NCBI RefSeq assembly: GCF_026239555.1
Contig: NZ_JAPIVP010000009.1
Coordinates: 62,001 to 126,000 of the forward strand
Length of the DNA stretch: 64,000 nt
Source of the DNA: Pedobacter sp. PF22-3
Lineage (GTDB): Bacteria; Bacteroidota; Bacteroidia; Sphingobacteriales; Sphingobacteriaceae
Direction: 5' to 3'
The position numbers and the translations under genes are program-made. The notes below the pieces were generated by a model. It worked only from the letters and a program-made list of their open reading frames with translations. It was not told where the DNA came from and did not search any database. Every line of letters starts with the position of its first letter. Position 1 is the first letter of the stretch. Shown here one piece after another: positions 8,576 through 15,236 of the stretch.

Positions 8576-9301
8576 CTATATCAACTTGCTTTCAATCAAT
8601 TTGTAAACCTTTTCTTTTAAACCATCAGCTTCAACATCGGCCAAAACTGAAGTATTTATAGGTTTGTGGACGTAAATATCGCAAATTCCTGGCTTACTTC
8701 CATATTTTGCGCCATCATCCCAATTAATTCTCCAAACATCGATGATACTTACGGACACCAAAGGGATATTTTTATCAATGGCCAAACGAAACGGTCCATT
8801 TTTAAATTCGCCCAACTTCGGTGGATAATGATCATCAATTTTACCCTCCGGAAAAATGATCAGACTCATTCCTTTCTCCAAGTTCTCTCCAGCTTTTTTA
8901 AATGCTTTAAAAGCAGAAATCTTACTGTCGCGGTTCACAGAAATATCGATGGTTTTAAAAAAAATGCCCAATACAGGATTATTCAATAACTCGTCTTTTC
9001 CCATAAAGTGAAATTTACCATGACCCAAAATGCAAAAAATCATGATATCCAGGTTAGAAGTATGATTAGCACAATAGATATAAGTTTGCTTGTGATCGAG
9101 TTTTTCTTCATATTGATAACGAAAAAAAACACCTGAAAAAAGACTACATAAAAAGCTGTTGGCCTTTCTAAAAAAATTCAGCATACTATAATACTTTTCA
9201 TTACGGGAGGTAACGTAATATAAAGGATAAAACAGCGCGAAAAAAAACAGTATCCAGAATAGAAACCATATCCGGTGTACTTGCCTTAGAAAGTTGATCA
9301 T
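8576..9301 (-). CDS. 1-acyl-sn-glycerol-3-phosphate acyltransferase (PlsC-like)
   Basis: This is a 241-residue inner-membrane enzyme. It transfers a fatty acyl group to lysophosphatidic acid or a related lysolipid in phospholipid synthesis. A membrane anchor spans about 9-30. The catalytic NHxxxxD box is NHTSNLD at 79-85, and the acceptor-phosphate motif FPEG lies at 150-153, with a GPFRLA segment further on. The length and motifs fit PlsC, though other lysophospholipid acyltransferases share them. gatC follows after only two bases. Confidence 0.9.
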   Translation of the reverse strand: MINFLRQVHRIWFLFWILFFFALFYPLYYVTSRNEKYYSMLNFFRKANSFLCSLFSGVFFRYQYEEKLDHKQTYIYCANHTSNLDIMIFCILGHGKFHFMGKDELLNNPVLGIFFKTIDISVNRDSKISAFKAFKKAGENLEKGMSLIIFPEGKIDDHYPPKLGEFKNGPFRLAIDKNIPLVSVSIIDVWRINWDDGAKYGSKPGICDIYVHKPINTSVLADVEADGLKEKVYKLIESKLI

Positions 9302-9345
9302 AGCTATACCAAAAATATAAAATTGTTTGAAATTCCAAACTAAAG

Positions 9346-9520
9346 TTATCAGTTGGCAATTTTTAGTTGGCAGTTACAACGATCTTCGTTCATAGACCTT
9401 TGTTAATAAACCTTATTGCAGTGAAAAGCCTGCAAGCGAGGCACGAGCCAGGACTTGTAACGGAAAGAAGGACTGAGAACTACAATGAAATACTGGCTTT
9501 CATTTCCAAATGAATAGAGA
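9346..9520 (-). repeat. Dispersed intergenic repeat family A, copy 3 (inverted)
   Basis: Relative to copies 1 and 2 it is reversed: AATAAACCTTATTGCAGTG, then GCGAGGCACGAGCCAGGACT, then GTAACGGAAAGAAGGACT, then a TTTCATTTCCAAATGA end. The outer GTTGGCAGTT also matches copy 1's CTGCCAAC. It lies within the 606-base gap between the PlsC-like gene and trpS, which holds no gene I can support. Confidence 0.75.
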
Positions 9521-9590
9521 AATATCACTTTTTTGTAGGTGCGACACCAATCACTAGAATAGAATAATTGCTTTTTTCTCGCAAAAACCG

Positions 9591-9710
9591 TTGTTAATAA
9601 ACCTTATTAAAATGAAAAGCCCGTAAACCCGATTTTTCATCGGGTGCGGACTTGTAATGGAAAGAAGGACTGAAGTTTCCGATGAAAAGCTCCCTTTCAT
9701 TTTCAAATCT
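9591..9710 (-). repeat. Dispersed intergenic repeat family A, copy 4 (inverted, diverged)
   Basis: It contains TTAATAAACCTTATT, AAAAGCCCG, GGACTTGTAATGGAAAGAAGGACT in two overlapping blocks, and CCCTTTCATTTTCAAATC. The middle GCGAGGC block is replaced by a small CCCGATTTTTCATCGGG hairpin. Confidence 0.7.
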
Positions 9711-9907
9711 ATTAAATACTATCCTTGTAGTCGCTGATACACTAACCACTAATGGAACACAGATCTTTCCACTACACTGCGCTACAGTTGAGAGGAAGAT
9801 GGCATAATGGGAACTAATGACCAGACAAGGCCTTCAGAAAAATTCTTAGCATGAAAATTAAACCGATTGCTGGATTGCTTGCATTTTATTTTTAATTTCG
9901 TGGCATT

Positions 9908-10906
9908 ATGAAAGAAACAGTGGTGAGCGGAATCCGCTCAACAGGAAAATTACATTTGGGTAATTATTATGGCGCAGTTAAAAACTTTGTTCAAATGCAG
10001 AACGACTATAACTGTTACTTTTTTATCGCCGATTTACATTCTTTAACTACACACCCTACCCCGGCCGATTTGCACGGAAACATTAAACATGTTTTGGTTG
10101 AATATCTGGCCAGCGGAATAGATCCGGAGAATAGCACTATTTATATACAAAGTGATGTACCTGAAGTTGCAGAGCTATACTTATACCTAAACATGAATGC
10201 CTACATGGGTGAATTAGAGCGCAGTACTTCTTTTAAAGATAAAGTACGTGCCAACCCTGATAACGTAAATGCGGGTTTATTAACCTATCCGGTATTAATG
10301 GCTGCTGATATTTTAATCCACAAGGCTACCAAAGTACCTGTTGGAAAAGACCAGGAGCAGCATTTAGAAATGGCCCGTACTTTTGGAAATCGTTTTAACA
10401 GATTATATCATACAGAGTATTTCCCTGAGCCCTATGCTTTTAGCTATACGGATAAATTGGTTAAAGTGCCAGGCTTAGACGGCAAAGGTAAAATGGGCAA
10501 ATCAGAGGGCGAAGCTAATGCTGTTTACCTGTCTGATGATCCTGAAACTATTCGTAAAAAAGTGATGAGAGCGGTTAGTGACGGTGGTCCGACGGAAGAA
10601 AATCAACCAAAACCCGAAGCAATCCAGAATCTTTTCGATTTAATGAAGGTGGTCTCAAGTGTAGATACGCATCAGCATTTTGATGATCTGTACAATAAAA
10701 TGCAAATCCGTTATGGTGATTTCAAAAAACAACTGGCAGAAGATATGATTATTGCAACTGCACCTATGCGTGAGCGTATCCAGGACATTGCCAAAGATGA
10801 TGCATATTTAAGGCAAGTGGCTAAACATGGTGCTTTAAAGGCTCGTGAAAGTGCACAAAAAACGATCAGAGAGGTTCGTAGTTTAATCGGGTTTAAAAGT
10901 TTTTAA
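9908..10906 (+). CDS. trpS: Tryptophanyl-tRNA synthetase TrpS
   Basis: TrpS is a class Ic aminoacyl-tRNA synthetase that charges tRNA(Trp). The 332-residue length is normal for bacterial TrpS. The HIGH-equivalent is HLGN at 16-19 within GIRSTGKLHLGNYYGA, and the KMSKS-equivalent is KMGKS at 195-199. FIADLHSLTTHP (39-50), YPVLMAADIL (127-136) and VGKDQEQHLEMAR (145-157) are diagnostic. The serine of KMSKS is glycine here, a variation seen in the family. A TAATTTCG just upstream is a weak -7 candidate. A deoxynucleoside kinase gene follows. Confidence 0.96.
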   Translation: MKETVVSGIRSTGKLHLGNYYGAVKNFVQMQNDYNCYFFIADLHSLTTHPTPADLHGNIKHVLVEYLASGIDPENSTIYIQSDVPEVAELYLYLNMNAYMGELERSTSFKDKVRANPDNVNAGLLTYPVLMAADILIHKATKVPVGKDQEQHLEMARTFGNRFNRLYHTEYFPEPYAFSYTDKLVKVPGLDGKGKMGKSEGEANAVYLSDDPETIRKKVMRAVSDGGPTEENQPKPEAIQNLFDLMKVVSSVDTHQHFDDLYNKMQIRYGDFKKQLAEDMIIATAPMRERIQDIAKDDAYLRQVAKHGALKARESAQKTIREVRSLIGFKSF

Positions 10907-10983
10907 TTAATATTGTGATAAGCGCTTTGCGTTTGGCGGAAAAACGCCCATCGCAGCACGCTCACCGCAAAACGCAAAAAAAG
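10907..10983 (+). repeat. Intercistronic GCGTTT/AAACGC hairpin spacer between trpS and the kinase gene
   Basis: The spacer has GCGCTTTGCGTTTGGCGG early and ACCGCAAAACGCAAAA just before the kinase start, which pair imperfectly. It resembles the spacers at 5139-5196 and 7325-7396. Confidence 0.5.
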
Positions 10984-11598
10984 ATGCACATAGCAATTGT
11001 AGGAAATATAGGTGCCGGTAAAACTACCTTAACAGGCTTGTTGGCCAAGAATTATGGATGGGAAGCTTTGTATGAGGCTGTGGACAATAATCCTTACCTG
11101 GAAGATTTTTATAGCGACATGAAACGCTGGAGCTTCAATCTCCAGATTTATTTCCTGAACAGCCGTTTTCAGCAAATTACTGATATTGAAGTAAATAAAC
11201 GGAATGTAATTCAGGATAGAACCATTTATGAGGATGCACATATCTTTGCGGAAAACCTTCATGATATGGCTTTAATGACTACCCGGGATCATGATAATTA
11301 CCGGGCTATCTTCGATAACATTACTTCTTTCATTAAACCACCCGATTTATTGGTTTACCTGCGTGCATCGGTGCCAACCCTGGTTAATAATATCCAACGC
11401 CGTGGCCGTGAGTACGAAGCCGGGATCCGCATCGATTATCTTTCTAAACTGAACGAAAAATACGAAGCCTGGATTAAAGGATATAAACTCGGAAAATTAT
11501 TAATTTTAGATAAGGATAAACTAGATTTCACCAATAACCCTGAAGATTTAGGTACAGTCATCCAGTCTATAGAGGCAGAGATTAACGGGCTGTTTTAA
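10984..11598 (+). CDS. Deoxynucleoside kinase (dCK/dGK family)
   Basis: This is a 204-residue cytoplasmic kinase that phosphorylates deoxynucleosides for dNTP salvage. The P-loop GNIGAGKT spans 7-14. DRTIYED (78-84) corresponds to the ERS/DRS substrate motif, and the LID arginines lie in RRGREYE (139-145). The frame is open 23 codons upstream, but those codons come from the repeat-rich spacer, and MHIAIVGNIGAGKTT is the family start. Substrate specificity (dA, dG or dC) cannot be read from sequence. Confidence 0.9.
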   Translation: MHIAIVGNIGAGKTTLTGLLAKNYGWEALYEAVDNNPYLEDFYSDMKRWSFNLQIYFLNSRFQQITDIEVNKRNVIQDRTIYEDAHIFAENLHDMALMTTRDHDNYRAIFDNITSFIKPPDLLVYLRASVPTLVNNIQRRGREYEAGIRIDYLSKLNEKYEAWIKGYKLGKLLILDKDKLDFTNNPEDLGTVIQSIEAEINGLF

Positions 11599-11661
11599 TC
11601 CTCAGCCCTCAAAGGGGAGTTGAATTGATGATTAACGGTTTAACTATTTAATGCAATAACT

Positions 11662-11865
11662 ATGGAAAAAGATTTCGGGCACGAAAATCCGGAAAATTGG
11701 AAATGGGATACTTTTTATTTCAACAAAAAAGATTCCAGACTAATTGTCCCTAAACGCCTAAAATTGCTGGGATGGACACTTAATTTTGCCCATCCAATTT
11801 CCTACCTTATCATCGCATCCATATTTGTATTTGTTTTTTATCAGTGCTATCGCAACAATGTATGA
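11662..11865 (+). CDS. DUF5808-like small membrane protein
   Basis: This is a 67-residue protein. Its N-terminal half reads NPENWKWDTFYFNKKDSRLIVPKR, then GWTLNFAHP, the pattern I associate with DUF5808. A single transmembrane helix at about 47-63 is followed by a short YRNNV tail. Its stop codon overlaps the kdsB ATG (ATGA), so the two are translationally coupled. A role next to an LPS-sugar gene is only suggested by context. Confidence 0.75.
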   Translation: MEKDFGHENPENWKWDTFYFNKKDSRLIVPKRLKLLGWTLNFAHPISYLIIASIFVFVFYQCYRNNV

Positions 11866-12641
11866 TCGATAAAAATTTAAAGTCTTCTCCTGATGATCTA
11901 CGAGTTATCGGAATTATTCCTGCCCGTTATGCCTCTACCCGCTTTCCGGGGAAACCTTTGGTTGATATTGCTGGAAAAACAATGATTCAGCGCGTATATG
12001 AGCAGGCTTCGAAAGCGAAAAGTTTATCGAAAGTGGTTGTTGCTACAGACGATGAGCGGATTGCCGATGAAGTGACAAGATTTGGTGGTGAATTTGCTTA
12101 TACTGCTGCTCACCACCAAAGCGGAACCGATAGATGTGCTGAGGTTATTGAAACATTAACAGGATACGATATTGTGATCAACATACAGGGAGATGAACCA
12201 TTTATCGAACCTGCACAGATTGAATTGTTGGCCAGCTGCTTTACTGAAGAAAAAGTACAATTGGCAACATTAATCAAATCTATCCAAAGCCAGGAAAGCA
12301 TTTACAATCCAAACAGCCCAAAAGTGGTGATTGATGTAAACGGCCGTGCCATGTATTTTAGCCGCAGTCCGATTCCTTTTATCAGAAATGGCGAACCGGG
12401 TGTATGGGCAGAAAAACACCAGTTTTATCAACATATTGGTATTTACGGTTACCGCACAGAAGCCTTAAAAGCCATAACTAAATTACCGCCTTCGTCTTTA
12501 GAAGTTGCCGAAAGTCTGGAACAATTACGCTGGATTGAAAACGGATTTTATATCCAAACCAAAGTAACTGATTTAGAAACAGTTGCTATAGATACACCAG
12601 AGGATTTATTGAAGTTAAATAACTTATTGGAGGCGGAATGA
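11862..12641 (+). CDS. kdsB: 3-deoxy-manno-octulosonate cytidylyltransferase KdsB
   Basis: KdsB activates Kdo with CTP to CMP-Kdo for the inner core of lipopolysaccharide. The 259-residue product carries IIPARYASTRFPGKPL near 18-33, VVVATDDERI, AAHHQSGTDRCAEV, VINIQGDEPF, and the central KVVIDVNGRAMYFSRSPIPF. I chose the ATG at 11862 over a start 18 bases upstream because it forms an ATGA overlap with the preceding stop and gives normal length. It confirms a Gram-negative envelope. Confidence 0.95.
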   Translation: MIDKNLKSSPDDLRVIGIIPARYASTRFPGKPLVDIAGKTMIQRVYEQASKAKSLSKVVVATDDERIADEVTRFGGEFAYTAAHHQSGTDRCAEVIETLTGYDIVINIQGDEPFIEPAQIELLASCFTEEKVQLATLIKSIQSQESIYNPNSPKVVIDVNGRAMYFSRSPIPFIRNGEPGVWAEKHQFYQHIGIYGYRTEALKAITKLPPSSLEVAESLEQLRWIENGFYIQTKVTDLETVAIDTPEDLLKLNNLLEAE

Positions 12642-12652
12642 GTTTATCAATT

Positions 12653-12766
12653 CCGTCATGCTGAATTTATTTTACAAGTAGCGCTAGCGTTTTCAATTGC
12701 CTTGTAGCTACTGCGTGGTCAGCATCTTTTATGGATAAAGACCCTGAAATAAATTAAGGGTGACGT
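12653..12766. repeat. Dispersed CGTCA...TGACG palindromic element (kdsB to MarR gap)
   Basis: The outer arms are CCGTCATGCTGAA and GGGTGACG, with internal TCAGCATC and ACCCTGAAATAAATT. The same blocks recur at 25711-25799 and, shortened, at 2245-2272. It lies between converging genes and carries no ORF. Confidence 0.65.
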
Positions 12767-12777
12767 ATAGAATGAAA

Positions 12778-13731
12778 CTAATTCAAGGTAAGTTCCATCT
12801 GTATATTGCAGCGTTCATATGGCGTAGGCTTACCTGCCACTTTCTGGAATCCTAGCTTATGGTAAAGATTAATGGCCGGTTTTAAAATGGTATTGCTTTC
12901 CAGGTAAATTTTAGATGCACCTAACGATTTTGCTTTTTCAATAATTGCATTTGCCAACAAAAATCCTACGTTTTTTCCCTGAGCCTTTGGCGATACCGCC
13001 ATTTTGGCTAATTCAAAATCATATTCGCCATCATTCATCTTAATTAGTGCGCAAACGCCTAAAGGCTCACCTTCATAAAGTGCAACCAATATAAAACCTC
13101 CTTTATCTAAAATATAACCCTGAGGATCATCCAAAGCTTTGTAATCAGATTCTTCCATTGTAAAATATTTCGAAATCCACTCTACATTTAACGACCTGAA
13201 TACTTCCTGATATTTCGGAAGATAATCTACAATTTCAACCTTTAAGCTATCTCTTTCTTTTTTCTTTTTTATTACCCTTCTCAATAAGGTTTTTTGCTCC
13301 AGTAAAAATTCCCACTCTCCTATTGCCTCCCAAAGTTTATGCTGCGCTTGTGCCGAAATCTCTTCAATGGCAGCGTTTACATCAATAAGCTGATCTTTTA
13401 TTTCTTCTGAAATTTGTATTCCTTTTTTAGAAAGGCTTACTACATTTCTACGCCCATCCGCTTTGTCTTTACTTTCTTTAACATAACCTTTTTTCAACAT
13501 CTCGCTGATGATTTTACTGACTGAGGGGTGAGAATGGCCAATGGCTTTAGCAAGTTCCGTAATCGTTTTTTCTTGCTCCTTGGCCAAAGCATAAAATACA
13601 GGAAACCATTTGGGTTGCATATCGATATTATACAACTTATAAATCTGCGCTGCATCCTCTGTCACTTTATCTGTTAACATTCTCAACCTGCTTCCGATAG
13701 CTACTTTGCCTGTTTGTTCAAAAAAATCCAT
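12778..13731 (-). CDS. MarR-family regulator fused to a GNAT N-acetyltransferase
   Basis: The 317-residue protein joins two domains. Residues 1-150 form a MarR winged helix, with TELAKAIGHSHPSVSKIISEMLKKGYV around 58-84 as recognition region and DGRRNVVSLSKKG as the wing. Residues about 165-317 are a GNAT acetyltransferase, with LAKMAVSPKAQGKNVGFLLANAI supplying the acetyl-CoA loop and a C-terminal LYHKLGFQKV. Fused MarR-GNAT proteins are a known bifunctional family. The acetylation substrate is unknown. TTACGTAA and GTTACGC lie just upstream and could be an autoregulatory operator. Confidence 0.9.
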   Translation of the reverse strand: MDFFEQTGKVAIGSRLRMLTDKVTEDAAQIYKLYNIDMQPKWFPVFYALAKEQEKTITELAKAIGHSHPSVSKIISEMLKKGYVKESKDKADGRRNVVSLSKKGIQISEEIKDQLIDVNAAIEEISAQAQHKLWEAIGEWEFLLEQKTLLRRVIKKKKERDSLKVEIVDYLPKYQEVFRSLNVEWISKYFTMEESDYKALDDPQGYILDKGGFILVALYEGEPLGVCALIKMNDGEYDFELAKMAVSPKAQGKNVGFLLANAIIEKAKSLGASKIYLESNTILKPAINLYHKLGFQKVAGKPTPYERCNIQMELTLN

Positions 13732-14053
13732 AAAAACATCAATTACGTAATCAGTTACGCAAATATAATAATATTGTTAATATTTATCGCAAATTTTAAT
13801 TACCTGATGCAAATATTAGATTATTTTTGTCTGGTTATGAAAAATAAAACGCTCATATTATATATTCGTTTTGTATGTACATTGTTGCTGTGCACAACAC
13901 GATCCAGCTTATGATTAAGACTAACATGCTCAATTTAGCAGCTAAACTACCTGCAATAGCTGTGCTATGGATATCTATCAGTTATTCATTTTAAATTTAA
14001 AGGATATCATAAAATATGGGCATGACTAAAACATAAAATTTGTAGTTTTGGAT
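13732..14053. other. Divergent intergenic region (322 bases)
   Basis: The left part is the AT-rich promoter region of the MarR-GNAT gene with TTACGTAA/GTTACGC repeats. A TATTTTTG box at 13822-13829 points right and precedes a 25-codon ORF (13837-13914, MKNKTLILYIRF...TTRSSL) that I cannot support as a gene. The remainder shows nothing recognisable. Confidence 0.4.
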
Positions 14054-14596
14054 ATGAGAAATATACTGCTCTTTGTTGCCATCTGTTTATTAGCGCTTGT
14101 AGCTTGCAATTCGAAAGGCAAAAAGGAAAACAATGCGATTGAGTTTGAAAATGTTAACCAAAGTGTGGCCAAATCATTTTCTGATTTAAAAACACTAGAT
14201 ACCTTTAAAATAGAACTTACCGGCAGAAAACCAGAGGAGATGGTATTGAATTTTACAATTAAAAATGCAGGTGGAAAAGAAATATACAACACGAAAATTA
14301 AAGGCACTGAATTGTTGGGCAACACCGATCCAAATGTTGATCTTTCTAAAGAAAAAGACCAGATTATTTTTTTAAAAACCATTGCTGATGATTTTTTTAG
14401 CGACGATAATTTTTTAGAGCCTGCCGTAATGCCGGAAGATAAAGCCGATAAGTATACTCCAGACAAAGCGCTTTACGAAGAATTAAAAAAATCAGGTTTA
14501 AATGGCTTCAAATACCGTCTAGGAAAAGAGAACAACATTTACATTGCCTGGAGCGAAAAAGATCAGAAGGTGAAAATTTATTATAATTGTTGTTAA
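14054..14596 (+). CDS. Hypothetical lipoprotein
   Basis: This is a 180-residue protein that I do not recognise by family. The N-terminus MRNILLFVAICLLALVACNS is a lipoprotein signal with lipobox LVAC and Cys19 as the lipid-modified residue, so it should sit in the envelope. The mature part is charged, with an ISA-type beta pattern and a C-terminal YYNCC. I start at ATG 14054 rather than the TTG two codons upstream. The DinB-like gene follows 24 bases later, so they probably share a transcript. Confidence 0.75.
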   Translation: MRNILLFVAICLLALVACNSKGKKENNAIEFENVNQSVAKSFSDLKTLDTFKIELTGRKPEEMVLNFTIKNAGGKEIYNTKIKGTELLGNTDPNVDLSKEKDQIIFLKTIADDFFSDDNFLEPAVMPEDKADKYTPDKALYEELKKSGLNGFKYRLGKENNIYIAWSEKDQKVKIYYNCC

Positions 14597-14620
14597 TCAA
14601 AAATATTTAAAAGTTTAGCA

Positions 14621-15097
14621 ATGAAAAAATCAGATTTTATTGCAAATCGCTTAAGAGAGATTTTTTTAAATGGCTATTGGATAGCCAATACCAACTATAG
14701 AGATCAGTTAAAAAGCATCAATTGGAAACAGGCTGTTCATCAGGTAGGGGATTTAAACACCATCGCAGCCCTAACCTATCATATCAATTATTATTTAGCC
14801 GGAATTTTAACTGTGTTTAATGGCGGTCTGCTGGAAATAAAAGATCAATATAGTTTTGATCTCCCTCCTATACACTCAGCAGCTGATTGGAATAAATTAG
14901 CTGCAGAATTATTTAATAATGCTTCAGTTTTTGCTATCGCTGTAGAAAATATGAAGGAAGAAAAATTTGACGAGGTATTTGTAAACGAAAAGTATGGCAC
15001 TTACCTACGAAATATAGAAGCTGTAATTGAACACAGTTATTATCATTTAGGCCAGATTGTACTGATTAAAAAATTGATTTTGGCAACAGGGAAATAG
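14621..15097 (+). CDS. DinB-like (DUF1572/DUF664-type) four-helix protein
   Basis: This is a 158-residue cytoplasmic protein. It has conserved His residues in ALTYHINYYLAG (about 50-61) and in HSYYHLGQIVLIKK near the C-terminus, with WKQAVHQVGDLNTIA before the first. This His arrangement is that of DinB/YfiT-like metal-binding four-helix bundles, which include thiol-dependent S-transferases. The exact reaction is unknown. It follows the lipoprotein gene by 24 bases on the same strand. Confidence 0.72.
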   Translation: MKKSDFIANRLREIFLNGYWIANTNYRDQLKSINWKQAVHQVGDLNTIAALTYHINYYLAGILTVFNGGLLEIKDQYSFDLPPIHSAADWNKLAAELFNNASVFAIAVENMKEEKFDEVFVNEKYGTYLRNIEAVIEHSYYHLGQIVLIKKLILATGK

Positions 15098-15236
15098 AAT
15101 GTCAAAACGCTGTGTACTAAGCTTGCTCTCCCCTTTTCGCCCTAAAAAAATATTTTGATATTTATTTTTAAACTAAAAAAATAGTTTTATATTAGAGCAT
15201 TGAACCACGCAAATTATTTAACGTTCCTCAACATAC

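Noticed and set aside
13837-13914. 25-codon ORF behind a TATTTTTG box
   Set aside because: There is no homology and no ribosome-binding site; the box could serve a longer leader of the lipoprotein gene.
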